DNA of 35,413 nt from Mycobacteriales bacterium. GTDB taxonomy: Bacteria; Actinomycetota; Actinomycetes; Mycobacteriales; QHCD01. Positions 1 through 8,138 of the stretch are shown here, one piece after another. Made by a program: the position numbers and the translations under genes. The DNA is taken from positions 1-35,413 of the forward strand of contig DASXJE010000243.1 of NCBI GenBank assembly GCA_036497565.1, in the 5' to 3' direction. Position 1 is the first letter of the stretch. Each line of letters begins with the position of its first letter. The notes beneath the pieces were generated by a model. That model had not been told where the DNA came from, did not search any database, and saw only the letters and a list, made by a program, of their open reading frames with translations.

Positions 1-437
1 GACGACGGAATCAACGACGCTCCAGGCGTGTCCTGCAGCCCGAGCGCGGCAATCCCCTTGAGCAATGCCGTGAACGCGACGGGTAGGGCGATCGCGACCG
101 CACCCTGCCAGTCGGCGTGCACGATGCTGTGGGTCGCCTTGCCGGCGACGAGGGTTGCTGCCGCCGAGGACAGGAAGGTCCGCACGACTCGGAGGACGAG
201 ATCCCACACCGAGGACAGCGGCGGCACCTTGAACGTCGCGACACTCAGGATCAGGCTGATGACTGCGGCGAATGCCGATGTGTCCGCGGCCCCCGCCCAG
301 TTCTGGGTGGCCAGCAAGCCGCCGGCGCCGACCGCGAGCAGGAAGTTGACGAACTGCTGCACGAAGGTCGTGCTCGCCCGCTCGAGAGGGTCGAGCACGT
401 AGTTGGCCCAGACCGAACGCGACGTCGCTGTGGCCAT
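1..437 (-). CDS. Holin-like multi-pass membrane protein, 3' end beyond window
   Basis: The open frame starts at ATG 437 with GAGGA just upstream and stays open to the left edge, so at least 145 residues are visible and the C-terminus is missing. It has about four hydrophobic segments (near residues 26-43, 52-70, 82-100 and 110-128). Residues 18-67 (from LERASTTFVQQ) and 79-130 (from LRVVRTF) look like two copies of one module: a basic/amphipathic start, a TF motif, a helix, an (N/D)W(A/Q)GA turn and a second helix. That pattern resembles the phage r1t-type holin family, which normally has a single module. The role is unknown. Chromosomal holin-like proteins in actinobacteria need not be lytic, and no phage genes are adjacent. 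A STAS gene lies upstream on the same strand. Confidence 0.7.
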   Translation of the reverse strand, partial: MATATSRSVWANYVLDPLERASTTFVQQFVNFLLAVGAGGLLATQNWAGAADTSAFAAVISLILSVATFKVPPLSSVWDLVLRVVRTFLSSAAATLVAGKATHSIVHADWQGAVAIALPVAFTALLKGIAALGLQDTPGASLIPS

Positions 438-543
438 GACGTCCTCGATTCGGGCGACACGCTCGGCGAGTGTCCAGGGGTGCGGGAGAGCTTGGCCGAC
501 CGGGAGCGAGCCTGTCAACCTGTCCGTCAGTGCGACCGCGAGG

Positions 544-912
544 TCAGCGGATGTGGAGTTCGGAGTCCATCCCGGTGAGAGTGAGCAGCCGCGCCACCGG
601 GCGGGACGGGTGCAGGAGCAGGAGGCGTCCTCCGTCGGCGTGCAGCCCGGCGTGGTGGCGGACGAGCACGCTCAGTCCGGCGCAGTCCATGAAGGTCAGG
701 TGTCGTAGGTCGAGGATCACGGCCCTGCCGAAGCCGTCCTGCCGGAGCCGGTTGATCGCCTCGTCGAGCATCGGCGCGGTGAACATGTCGAGCTCGCCCG
801 AGGCCTCGACCCAGCTTTGGTTGCTGTCGTGGCTGGTCGACAGCCGGAGCATCCTGGCGCCGGGGGAAATCGCAGTCGAGGAGTCGGCTCTCGGGTTGTC
901 AAGGTCTCGCAT
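544..912 (-). CDS. STAS-domain anti-sigma-factor-antagonist-like protein (phospho-site Ser replaced)
   Basis: This 122-residue protein is a single STAS domain of the SpoIIAA/RsbV type. In that family the antagonist binds an anti-sigma kinase and is switched off by phosphorylation of a conserved Ser. The core reads GELDMF (39-44), then LDLRHLTFMDCAGLSVLV (68-85). The Ser phosphorylated in SpoIIAA (FMDSSGL) aligns with Ala78, so this copy should not be inactivated in the usual way. ATG 912 is chosen because AGGAG lies 7 nt upstream (CCGAGGAGCGGCC ATG). An upstream frame extension to 1056 lacks family character. The 5' region holds a box shared with the two STAS genes at 33975-35165. Targets are unknown. 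Confidence 0.85.
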   Translation of the reverse strand: MRDLDNPRADSSTAISPGARMLRLSTSHDSNQSWVEASGELDMFTAPMLDEAINRLRQDGFGRAVILDLRHLTFMDCAGLSVLVRHHAGLHADGGRLLLLHPSRPVARLLTLTGMDSELHIR

Positions 913-990
913 GGCCGCTCCTCGGAGGGATGCGATGTCGGCCGGAACGAAATGCGTCCGGCGAGCAGCACCTCGGCTGTTGGTGCAGGA

Positions 991-1006
991 GGCTGACGGC
1001 CCAACC
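991..1006 (-). promoter_or_regulatory. STAS-associated box, copy 1
   Basis: On the minus strand this reads GGTTGGGCCGTCAGCC, 78 nt upstream of the STAS start at 912. It matches the boxes at 34462-34478 and 34617-34633 in 14 of 16 positions. The two differences fall in the centre of a GGTTG-N6-CAGCC inverted repeat. A -10-like TAGCCT (1014-1019, minus) lies 7 nt upstream, so the box would sit at or just after the transcription start. Its function, operator or leader hairpin, is inferred. Confidence 0.5.
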
Positions 1007-1092
1007 ACCGTCAAGGCTAGTCGTGCCGGAGGCCCGTGGGCCACCACCTGAGGCAAACGATTCCTGGAAGCTCCGAGATCGGGAGCAGGCGG

Positions 1093-2517
1093 TCAGGGCC
1101 GCACCTCGCTGCGGTCGTCGGACCAGAGGGTGTGGAAGGCGCCGTCGTCGTCGACCCGCCGGTAGGTGTGCGCACCGAAAAAGTCGCGCAGGCCCTGAAT
1201 CAGGGCCGCCGAGGACCGGTCCCGTCGGAGCTGGTCGTAGTAGGCGAGGCTCGCGGAGAAGGCCGGTGCCGGTACGCCGGACTCCGCGGACGTCGCGACC
1301 ACCCGTCGCCAGGCATCCTGCGCCTGCCCGACCGCGTCGGCGAAATAGTCGGCGAACAGCAGGTTGGACAGGTCGGTGTGATCGTCGAAGGACTGCTTGA
1401 TCCGGTCGAGGAACCGCGCGCGGATGATGCATCCGCCGCGCCAGATCGTGGCCATCGCTCCCGGGTCGACGCCCCAGCCGTACTCCTCGCTGCCGGCCGC
1501 GATCTGCGCGAACCCCTGGGCGTAGGCGACGACCTTGCTGGCGTAGAGCGCCTGGCGGACGTCGTCGACCAGCCGGTCGTTGGTCTGCCGCGCGGGGCGC
1601 GGCCCGGCCAGGCGGTCCTGGGCCGTCCGCCGCTCGCCCGCGAGCGAGGACACCACCCGGGCGAAGGTCGCCTCGCCGATCGCCGTCACCGGTACGCCGA
1701 GGTCGAGCGCGCTCTGCACCGTCCACCGTCCGGTGCCCTTCTGCTCCGCCTGGTCGACCACCACGTCGACGAAGGGCCGCCCGGTCCGGGCGTCGACGTG
1801 CCCGAGCACGGTCGCGGTGGTCTCGATCAGGAACGATTCCAGGTCGCCGCTGTTCCAGTCGGCGAAGACGGCGGCAAGCTCGGCCGGCTCCAGACCGCCG
1901 ACGCTGCGAAGCAGGTCGTAGGCCTCGGCGATGAGCTGCATGTCGGCATATTCGATGCCGTTGTGCACCATCTTGACGAAGTGGCCGGCGCCGTCCGGGC
2001 CGACAAGGGTGCAGCAGGGGGTGCCGTCGACCTGGGCGGCGATCGTCTCGAGCACCGGAGCGAGTACGTCGTAGGCCTGCGTGGTGCCGCCAGGCATGAT
2101 GCTCGGCCCGAGCAGCGCTCCCTCTTCCCCTCCGGACACCCCCGACCCGACGAACTGGACGCCGGTGGCGTTGATCGCCTCGGCCCGGCGCCGGGTGTCG
2201 ATGAAGTGCGCGTTGCCTCCGTCGACCACGACGTCACCGGGGTCGAGGAGTGGCACCAGCTCGTCGAGGACCGCGTCGGTGCCGCGGCCGGCCTGCACCA
2301 TGATCATGGCGCGGCGGGGCCGGTCCATCGCCGCGACGAAGTCCTTGAGCGTCTCGGCCGGGATGAATTCACCCTCGTCGCCGTGCTGCTCGATCAGCGC
2401 GGTGGTTCGGCTGGTGGTGCGGTTGTGCACCGCCACCGGGACACCGTGCCGGGCGACGTTGCGAGCGAGGTTCTGGCCCATGACGGCCAGTCCGGTGACA
2501 CCAAATTGGGCGGCCAC
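1093..2517 (-). CDS. gnd: 6-phosphogluconate dehydrogenase, decarboxylating
   Basis: It oxidatively decarboxylates 6-phosphogluconate to ribulose 5-phosphate in the cytoplasm, making NAD(P)H in the pentose phosphate pathway. The 474 residues match the long form of the family. Seen are the Rossmann motif GVTGLAVMG (6-14), the NRT motif after beta-2 (32-34), the substrate loop GSGVSGGEEGALLGPSIMPGG (124-144), and the catalytic Lys182 and Glu189 in HFVKMVHNGIEYADMQ. The GTG at 2517 is the start because GGGAG lies 6 nt upstream and the Rossmann strand begins at once; the frame further upstream runs through the divergent promoter region. It is divergent from a GH3 glucosidase. NRT rather than an acidic residue suggests NADP preference, which is an inference. 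Confidence 0.95.
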   Translation of the reverse strand: MAAQFGVTGLAVMGQNLARNVARHGVPVAVHNRTTSRTTALIEQHGDEGEFIPAETLKDFVAAMDRPRRAMIMVQAGRGTDAVLDELVPLLDPGDVVVDGGNAHFIDTRRRAEAINATGVQFVGSGVSGGEEGALLGPSIMPGGTTQAYDVLAPVLETIAAQVDGTPCCTLVGPDGAGHFVKMVHNGIEYADMQLIAEAYDLLRSVGGLEPAELAAVFADWNSGDLESFLIETTATVLGHVDARTGRPFVDVVVDQAEQKGTGRWTVQSALDLGVPVTAIGEATFARVVSSLAGERRTAQDRLAGPRPARQTNDRLVDDVRQALYASKVVAYAQGFAQIAAGSEEYGWGVDPGAMATIWRGGCIIRARFLDRIKQSFDDHTDLSNLLFADYFADAVGQAQDAWRRVVATSAESGVPAPAFSASLAYYDQLRRDRSSAALIQGLRDFFGAHTYRRVDDDGAFHTLWSDDRSEVRP

Positions 2518-2589
2518 GTGAATCTCCCGAGGGTCGAGTCGTGTGCCCCACGACCCTAGCCAGCCCGCCCGGTCGCCGATGGATCGGTG

Positions 2590-2629
2590 CCGGTGGATCG
2601 GCATCGGGGGCTGTGCCACGATCCACCCG
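2590..2629. repeat. Inverted repeat between divergent gnd and GH3 genes
   Basis: CCGGTGGATCG (2590-2600) and CGATCCACCCG (2619-2629) are complementary at 10 of 11 positions across an 18-nt spacer. The repeat sits in the 140-bp divergent spacer, nearer the GH3 start. It could be an operator for one or both genes or a leader hairpin. A second short self-complementary stretch (AGGGTCG ... CGACCCT) lies at about 2529-2556. Confidence 0.4.
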
Positions 2630-2657
2630 ACCCGGAGCCTCACCTTGGGAGATCGCC

Positions 2658-5114
2658 ATGTGCCCCACGAGCCCTGACCCAGTCGTGGCCGAGCGGGTCG
2701 AGGGCGCCGTCGGGAAGCTGGACCTCGCCGCGAAGGTGCGGCTGCTGACCGGCTCCGGTTTCTGGACGACCTACCCCGAGCCCCTGATCGGGCTCCGGGC
2801 CATGGTGCTCTCCGACGGGCCCGCGGGAGTGCGCGGCGAGACCTGGGACGAGCGCGCGACGTCGGTCAACGTCCCGTCCCCGACCGCGCTCGCCGCGACC
2901 TGGGACGGGCCGCTGGTCGAGCGGCTCGGCGCCTTGCTCGCCGGGGAGGCCCGCCGGAAGGGCGTGGACGTGCTGCTCGCCCCGACCGTCAACCTGCATC
3001 GGACCCCGTTGGGCGGCCGGCACTTCGAGTGCTACTCCGAGGATCCGCTGCTCACCGCCTGCATCGGTACGGCGTACGTGCGCGGCCTGCAGTCCGGCGG
3101 GGTCGCGGCGACGGTGAAGCACTACGTCGCCAACGACTCCGAGACCGAGCGCATGACCGTCGACGTCCGGGTGGACGAGCGGACGTTGCGGGAGCTCTAT
3201 CTCGCTCCGTTCGAGGCGATCGTCCGGGACGCGCAGCCTTGGCTGGTGATGGCGGCCTACAACGGTGTGAACGGGCCGACCATGACGGAGAACCCGCTGC
3301 TCGCCGACCCACTGAAGTCCGCATGGGGCTTCGACGGCGTGGTCGTATCCGACTGGATGGCAACCCATAGCACCGCGGAGTCCGGCCGGGCGGCGCTCGA
3401 CCTGGTGATGCCCGGGCCGCCCGGGCCGTGGGGCGACGACCTCGTCGAGGCGGTGCGGGCCGGTGCAGTACCCGAGGCCGAGATCGACGAGAAGCTTCGC
3501 CGGGTGCTGCTGCTCGCGGCGCGGGTCGGGGCGCTCGAGGGGATCGCGGCCGCGGTCCCGGCGCCACCCCCGCTGCCTGCCGCCGGCGCCCGTGCGGACC
3601 TGCTCCGCGAGGCGGCGGCCCGGGCGATGGTGCTGGTGCGCAACGAGGACCGGGCGCTCCCGCTCGACCGCGCGCTGTTGAGCCGGGTCGCCGTACTCGG
3701 ACCGAACGCCGAGGTGGCCCGGACCCAGGGCGGCGGCAGCGCGTGGGTGAGCCCGGAGCGGGTGGTGACCCCGCTCGACGGCCTCCGGGACGCGCTCGCG
3801 CCGGAGGTCGAGGTGACCCATGCCGCGGGGGCGCGCGCCGTACACAAGCTTCAACCGGTGTCGCTCGCGTCGACCCGCGACCCGGAGACGGGCGAGCCGG
3901 GACTGCGGGTACGCCTCGTCGACGCCGACGGCGGGGTGCTGGTGGACGAGCGCCGGCTCTCCGGACTCCTGCGCTGGATCGGTGACGAGGTCGTCGCCCG
4001 CGCCGCCGCGGTCGAGATCGAGACCGACTTCCGCGCCGACCGGACGGGTGCCTACCGGCTCGGTGTGTGTGGGGTCGGTCGGTTCCGCGTGGAGGTGGAC
4101 GGACGTCCGGTCGTCGACGAGGACATCGTCATCGACTCCGGCGAGGCCTTCGCGGCCTTCCTCGACCCGCCGGAGCGGTCCGTACCCGTCCAGCTCGCCG
4201 CGGGCCAGGTGGTGCGGCTGCGGGTGCGGCACGAGAAGGCCGGGGAGTTCCCGGCGCTGAGCCTCCTGATCGGTGCGGAGCCGCCGATGCTGACGGACGA
4301 GGACGCGTTGGACGAGGCCGTCGCCCTGGCCGCCGCTGCGGACGCGGCGATCGTCGTCGTCGGCACCACCGACGAGATCGAGAGCGAGGGTTTCGACCGT
4401 ACGACGCTGGCGCTGCCCGGACTGCAGGACGAGTTGGTACGGCGGGTGGCGGCCGCGAACCCGCGCACGGTCGTGGTCGTCAACTCCGGTGCGCCGGTGC
4501 TGATGCCGTGGCGCGATCAGGTGGCTTCGGTGGTCCTGAGCTGGTTTCCCGGGCAGGAGTTCGGGTCGGCCCTCGCCGACGTGGTGCTCGGTCGGGCCGA
4601 GCCCGGCGGCCGGCTGCCGACCACCTGGCCGGCGGCGGAGACCGACGCTCCGGTGCTTTCTGCCGTACCCCGCGACGGGCGGCTCGACTACACGGAGGGG
4701 ATCCGGATCGGCTACCGGGCCTGGCTGGACTCCGGCCGCGAACCGGCGTACCCGTTCGGCCACGGCCTCGGCTACACCACGTGGGACTACCTCGCCGTCG
4801 ACGTGTCGTCCACCGAGGCAGTCGTCGCGTCGGTGCAGCTACGCAACACCGGCGTACGGCCGGGTCGCGAAGTGGTGCAGGTCTATCTCTCGCGCTCGGA
4901 TTCGCAGGTGACCCGGCCGGCGAGATGGCTGGCGGGCTACGCGGCCGTCGATGCCGACGCCGGGGAAGAGGTCGTCGCCGAGGTGCGGGTCGACCGTCAG
5001 GCCTTCGCCCACTGGGCGGAAGGATCGGGATGGACGGTCGAGCCGGGACGCTACGACGTCCACGTCGGCCGCTCCGTCGCCGACCTGCGCCTGGCTGCCT
5101 CCGTCGAGCTCTAA
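2658..5114 (+). CDS. Glycoside hydrolase family 3 beta-glucosidase with PA14-like insert, cytoplasmic
   Basis: This 818-residue GH3 enzyme should release terminal beta-linked sugar, probably glucose, from oligosaccharides or glycosides. The first GH3 domain covers about 20-300. It contains SDGPAGVRG (52-60), KHYVANDSETER (154-165) and the nucleophile Asp232 in GVVVSDWMATHS. The second GH3 domain is split by a PA14-like segment at about 405-520. ESEGFDRTTLALPG follows in the second half, then FPGQEFGSALADVVLG and a C-terminal fibronectin-III-like domain. No signal peptide is seen, so it probably acts inside on imported sugars. ATG 2658 is preceded by TTGGGAG. An in-frame extension to 2541 runs through the divergent promoter region and is not favoured. 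The substrate cannot be read from sequence. Confidence 0.93.
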   Translation: MCPTSPDPVVAERVEGAVGKLDLAAKVRLLTGSGFWTTYPEPLIGLRAMVLSDGPAGVRGETWDERATSVNVPSPTALAATWDGPLVERLGALLAGEARRKGVDVLLAPTVNLHRTPLGGRHFECYSEDPLLTACIGTAYVRGLQSGGVAATVKHYVANDSETERMTVDVRVDERTLRELYLAPFEAIVRDAQPWLVMAAYNGVNGPTMTENPLLADPLKSAWGFDGVVVSDWMATHSTAESGRAALDLVMPGPPGPWGDDLVEAVRAGAVPEAEIDEKLRRVLLLAARVGALEGIAAAVPAPPPLPAAGARADLLREAAARAMVLVRNEDRALPLDRALLSRVAVLGPNAEVARTQGGGSAWVSPERVVTPLDGLRDALAPEVEVTHAAGARAVHKLQPVSLASTRDPETGEPGLRVRLVDADGGVLVDERRLSGLLRWIGDEVVARAAAVEIETDFRADRTGAYRLGVCGVGRFRVEVDGRPVVDEDIVIDSGEAFAAFLDPPERSVPVQLAAGQVVRLRVRHEKAGEFPALSLLIGAEPPMLTDEDALDEAVALAAAADAAIVVVGTTDEIESEGFDRTTLALPGLQDELVRRVAAANPRTVVVVNSGAPVLMPWRDQVASVVLSWFPGQEFGSALADVVLGRAEPGGRLPTTWPAAETDAPVLSAVPRDGRLDYTEGIRIGYRAWLDSGREPAYPFGHGLGYTTWDYLAVDVSSTEAVVASVQLRNTGVRPGREVVQVYLSRSDSQVTRPARWLAGYAAVDADAGEEVVAEVRVDRQAFAHWAEGSGWTVEPGRYDVHVGRSVADLRLAASVEL

Positions 5115-5135
5115 CCGCCGGCGCCTCGCGGCCTT

Positions 5136-5196
5136 ATTCCGCGTGAACGTCACGTTCAGGCGCTCTATCCGCATCAACGTGACGTTGACGCGGAAT
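5136..5196. repeat. Long imperfect inverted repeat (25-nt arms)
   Basis: The arms at 5136-5160 and 5172-5196 match in 22 of 25 positions around an 11-nt loop (5161-5171). The arm core is CCGCGTSAACGTCACGTT, itself containing AACGTCACGTT/AACGTGACGTT. It begins 22 nt after the GH3 stop and lies between convergent genes, so it could act as a bidirectional terminator. It has no T-tract, and the long, nearly perfect arms are also compatible with a mobile palindromic unit. Confidence 0.6.
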
Positions 5197-5208
5197 GCGG
5201 GGGAGCCG

Positions 5209-5277
5209 CGGGCGACATCGGACGCGCTACTCGCAAAATCGGGCCGAATATGCGAGTACAGCGTCCGATGATGCCCG
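5209..5277. repeat. Palindromic intergenic element, copy 1
   Basis: The inner arms are CATCGGACGCGCTACTCGCA (5216-5235) and TGCGAGTACAGCGTCCGATG (5251-5270), pairing at 18 of 20 positions. The 15-nt loop (5236-5250) contains its own TCGG-G-CCGA palindrome. Outer CGGGC (5209-5213) and GCCCG (5273-5277) extend the stem. A related copy with the same arm and loop lengths and orientation is at 22019-22088. It is best described as a REP-like or MITE-like unit of unknown class. Confidence 0.7.
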
Positions 5278-5318
5278 GGGGCTCGGCCGGCGGGGGGCCG
5301 CCGCGGCCGGATGCCGAG

Positions 5319-6488
5319 CTAGCGGGCGAGGACGGAGACGAGCGCGGCGACCGGGCGGTGCCGCATCACCCGCGGAAAGGTGGTGTCCCCGCGGGTCAAC
5401 CGCATGAACGTCCGCCACGTCGGTCCGCCGGCGGCGATCGCGGCATGGAACGCGCGCGGCCGCCGGGTATACGCCGCCATGATCGCGCGCCCGGCCCGCA
5501 TCTCGGCTCCCAGGCTCCCGTCGATCTCGGCGGCGTACGTCGTACCCAGCTCCGCCACCTGCGCGCCGTCGGCCCGGGCCATCCGGGCGGCCGCGCCACC
5601 CGCGATCCGGCCGGAGCGGAGCGCATAGGAGATGCCCTCGCGGGTCCACGGCTCGAGCAGTCCGGCCGCATCGCCGGCGACCAGCACTCGGCCCCGTACG
5701 AGCGGCGAGCGGTCGTCGCGGCACCGCGTCAGGTGCCCCGACGATCGGATCACCCTGTGGTCGGCCAGTCCCACCTGGCCGACGAATCGGCGCAGGTAGT
5801 CGCGGACCGCGTCGCCGTCGCCGCGCGCCGAGATCACGCCGACCGTAAGCGCGTCGCCCTTGGGGAAGACCCACCCGTAGGAGCCCGGCAGCGGCCCCCA
5901 GTCGAGCTGGACGCGTCCCGCCCAGGCCGCGGCGGTCGCGGAGTCGGCTGCGACCTCGACCTCGAGCCCCAGGTCGACCTGCCCGCAGGTCACCCCGACG
6001 TGGCGACCCGTGCGTCCCGAGGTCCCGTCGGCACCCACCACCGCCCGCGCGGTGACCACACCGGCCGAGGTGGTCAGCGTGACGTGACCGTCCGCGGCAT
6101 CGACGCCGCGCACCACGGTGCCCGGGAGCAGCGTTGCACCGCACTCCACCGCGCTGCTGGTGAGTGCAGCGTCGAACTCGTCTCGGTTGATCATCTCGAC
6201 CATCTGGGCCGGATCCCGATGGGTACGACGCAAGCCTCCGCCGAGGCTGAAGGTCACTGCGGTGATCCGCTCGCGCGTAGGCGGCCGGACGCCCGGCGGC
6301 AGGGCCGCGAGGCTGGCCCCGACGAGGCCGCCGCCGCAGGTCTTGTAGCGCGGCAGTTGTGCTCGTTCGATCAGCAGCGTCCGAGCGCCGGCCTCGGCCG
6401 CCGACCGCGCCGCGCAGGCGCCCGCCGGGCCCGCGCCGACGACCACGACGTCCCACTCGCCGCCGTTCGCTCCCGGACCCATGGCCAC
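5319..6488 (-). CDS. Geranylgeranyl-reductase-family FAD-dependent oxidoreductase
   Basis: This 389-residue flavoprotein belongs to the geranylgeranyl reductase / p-hydroxybenzoate-hydroxylase-like group. Family members saturate isoprenoid side chains of menaquinone, lipids or chlorophyll, or act on related lipids. Seen are an N-terminal dinucleotide site VVVVGAGPAGACAA, the LPRYKTCGGGL motif typical of geranylgeranyl reductases, VVGADGTSG in the middle, and the FAD-binding GRVLVAGDAAGLLEPWTREGISYA near residue 270. The annotated start is GTG 6488; ATG 6482 is equally possible because neither has a clear ribosome binding site. No transmembrane segment is seen. It is divergent from the SMP-30 operon. 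No prenyl-synthase gene lies nearby, so the substrate is open. Confidence 0.88.
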   Translation of the reverse strand: MAMGPGANGGEWDVVVVGAGPAGACAARSAAEAGARTLLIERAQLPRYKTCGGGLVGASLAALPPGVRPPTRERITAVTFSLGGGLRRTHRDPAQMVEMINRDEFDAALTSSAVECGATLLPGTVVRGVDAADGHVTLTTSAGVVTARAVVGADGTSGRTGRHVGVTCGQVDLGLEVEVAADSATAAAWAGRVQLDWGPLPGSYGWVFPKGDALTVGVISARGDGDAVRDYLRRFVGQVGLADHRVIRSSGHLTRCRDDRSPLVRGRVLVAGDAAGLLEPWTREGISYALRSGRIAGGAAARMARADGAQVAELGTTYAAEIDGSLGAEMRAGRAIMAAYTRRPRAFHAAIAAGGPTWRTFMRLTRGDTTFPRVMRHRPVAALVSVLAR

Positions 6489-6501
6489 AGGCTAGGGGGC
6501 G

Positions 6502-6552
6502 GGTGCGATCCGCACCGACCGGTGGCTTCGCGCGACGCCGGCACTGTGTGCC
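6502..6552. promoter_or_regulatory. Two short palindromes in a divergent spacer
   Basis: GGTGCG-ATC-CGCACC (6502-6516, perfect) and GGCAC-TGT-GTGCC (6540-6552, perfect) lie in the 105-bp spacer between the flavoprotein at 5319-6488 and the SMP-30 gene at 6594. They are 23 nt apart and look like dimer binding sites. No regulator gene sits next to them. The operator role is inferred. Confidence 0.35.
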
Positions 6553-6593
6553 AGGCTTGCCGGGCTCGTCCATCACCAGAGGCTGGAGGCAGA

Positions 6594-7529
6594 ATGACCA
6601 CCACCGGTGAGCCGACCTTCGAGGTCCTCGACGACCGGTTCAGCACCTGCATCAAGACCAGTGCGCGGATCGAGAAGCTGTACGGCGGCTGTCGCTGGGC
6701 CGAGGGTCCCGCCTACTTCCCCGCCGGCCGGTATCTCGTGTGGAGCGACATCCCCAACGACCGGATCATGCGATGGGACGAGACGAACGGCGAGGTCGGC
6801 GTCTTCCGCTCGCCGGCCGGCTACACCAACGGGCATACCGTCGACGCCGTCGGCCGGCTGATCAGCTGTGAGCACGGAAACCGGCGGGTGACCCGGACCG
6901 AGTTCGACGGCTCGGTGACCGTGATCGCGGACCGCTACGACGGCAAGCGGTTCAACAGCCCCAACGACGTCGTGGTCCACTCCGACGGCTCGATCTGGTT
7001 CACCGACCCGGCGTACGGCATCGACAGCGACTACGAGGGTTGGCAGGCGGAGAGCGAGATCGGAGCCTGCCACGTCTACCGCGTCGACGCCGACACCGGC
7101 GCATGCCGCATCGTCGCGGACGACTTCGTGCGCCCCAACGGGCTGGCGTTCTCCCTCGACGAGAGCCAGCTCTACATCTCCGACACCGGAGCCACCCACC
7201 AGGCCGACGGCCCGCACCACATGCGCCTCTTCGACGTGCATTCCGACGGCACACTGTCCGGCGGCAAGGTCTTCGCGACCTGCACCAACGGTCTTTTCGA
7301 CGGATTCCGGCTGGACGACGCCGGTCGGATCTGGACCAGCGCCGAGGACGGGGTGCACTGCTACGACCCTGACGGGTCGCTCATCGGCAAGATCCGGATC
7401 CCCGAAACCGTCGCCAACGTCGTCTTCGGGGGGCCGAAGCGCAACCGGCTCTTCATCTGCGCGACGACCTCGGTCTACTCCGTCCTCCTGCCGGTACGCG
7501 GCGCGGCGCTGCCGCTCGACCGCCGGTAG
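6594..7529 (+). CDS. SMP-30/gluconolactonase-family beta-propeller hydrolase
   Basis: This 311-residue protein is the first gene of a compact four-gene run. The family hydrolyses sugar lactones or related esters with a divalent metal in the central channel of a six-bladed propeller. The expected metal ligands are visible: Glu37 in RWAEGPAYF, Asn124 in NSPNDVVV, Asn182 in RPNGLAFS and Asp197 in YISDTGA. DGSIWFTDPAYGI (131-143) is a family signature. No signal peptide is seen, so it is cytoplasmic. ATG 6594 has TGGAGG 5 nt upstream. The next gene begins 3 nt after its stop, arguing for co-transcription. A role in opening a lactone formed after oxidation of a glycoside product is an inference. 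Confidence 0.9.
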   Translation: MTTTGEPTFEVLDDRFSTCIKTSARIEKLYGGCRWAEGPAYFPAGRYLVWSDIPNDRIMRWDETNGEVGVFRSPAGYTNGHTVDAVGRLISCEHGNRRVTRTEFDGSVTVIADRYDGKRFNSPNDVVVHSDGSIWFTDPAYGIDSDYEGWQAESEIGACHVYRVDADTGACRIVADDFVRPNGLAFSLDESQLYISDTGATHQADGPHHMRLFDVHSDGTLSGGKVFATCTNGLFDGFRLDDAGRIWTSAEDGVHCYDPDGSLIGKIRIPETVANVVFGGPKRNRLFICATTSVYSVLLPVRGAALPLDRR

Positions 7530-7532
7530 GCC

Positions 7533-8138
7533 ATGCCGCCGCGCGAGCCGCGACCGCCGGACCGCGGACCCGGCCGGGTGATCTTCCTCAACGGCGCCTC
7601 CAGCTCGGGGAAGTCCACACTGGCCGCCGCCTTGCAGCGCGCGTTGCCCGAGCCGTTCCTGCACGTCTCGTCCGATCACCTGGTCGACAGCGGCATGCTG
7701 CCGGAACGGCGTAACGACGGCGGCCCGTTCGACTGGTGGGAGCGGGTTCGGCCGCGATTCTTCGACGGCTTCCACCGGTGTCTGCCGGCGCTGGCTCATG
7801 CGCGCAACGACCTGGTCGTCGAGCACATCATCGAGTTCGCCGCCTGGCGTGCACAGCTCGCCCGTCTGCTCGCCGGGCTGGACGTCTTTCTCGTCGGCGT
7901 GCATTGCGACCTCGACGAGCTGGACCGCCGCGAGAAGGACCGGGGCGACCGGCGTATCGGCGAGGGCCGGACGCACGTGGAGACCGACCTGATCCACACC
8001 TTCGGTCCGTACGACTTCGACGTCGACACCACCGCGGGTGTTTCCTCGGCTGTGGTGACGTCGGTCCTCGACGCGTGGAACGTGCGCGGAGAAGAACGCG
8101 CCCTGCAACACACCGCCTCGAAGGGAGACCCGACATGA
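7533..8138 (+). CDS. Chloramphenicol-phosphotransferase-like P-loop kinase
   Basis: This 201-residue P-loop protein resembles the CPT family, whose founding member 3-O-phosphorylates chloramphenicol. Seen are the Walker A loop GASSSGKST (21-29), FLHVSSDH with Asp48 at the position of the family's catalytic Asp, NDLVVEHIIEF (90-100) and the HCDLDELDRREKDRGDR region, a lid-like Arg-rich segment. It sits between a gluconolactonase and a GH116 enzyme, 3 nt after the former and overlapping the latter by ATGA. That argues for a small-molecule or sugar-derived hydroxyl as substrate rather than an antibiotic. The start is ATG 7533; the ribosome binding site is weak, consistent with translational coupling. 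Confidence 0.85.
   Translation: MPPREPRPPDRGPGRVIFLNGASSSGKSTLAAALQRALPEPFLHVSSDHLVDSGMLPERRNDGGPFDWWERVRPRFFDGFHRCLPALAHARNDLVVEHIIEFAAWRAQLARLLAGLDVFLVGVHCDLDELDRREKDRGDRRIGEGRTHVETDLIHTFGPYDFDVDTTAGVSSAVVTSVLDAWNVRGEERALQHTASKGDPT

Noticed and set aside
1036-2559. Long plus-strand open frame opposite gnd
   Set aside because: It is the antisense shadow of a clear 6-phosphogluconate dehydrogenase gene; its translation has no family motifs and a composition driven by GC-rich codon positions.
2640-4763. 707-codon minus-strand frame opposite the GH3 gene
   Set aside because: The coding strand carries complete GH3 motifs; the antisense product is rich in Arg, Gly, Pro and His and has no recognisable domain.
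5136-5277. Ordinary intrinsic terminators for the convergent genes
   Set aside because: Neither hairpin is followed by a T-tract on either strand, and one has a second copy 17 kb away in a non-terminator context.
7533-8138. A chloramphenicol-resistance gene
   Set aside because: Family resemblance is at the fold and P-loop level; the operon context is carbohydrate-related and nothing else suggests resistance.
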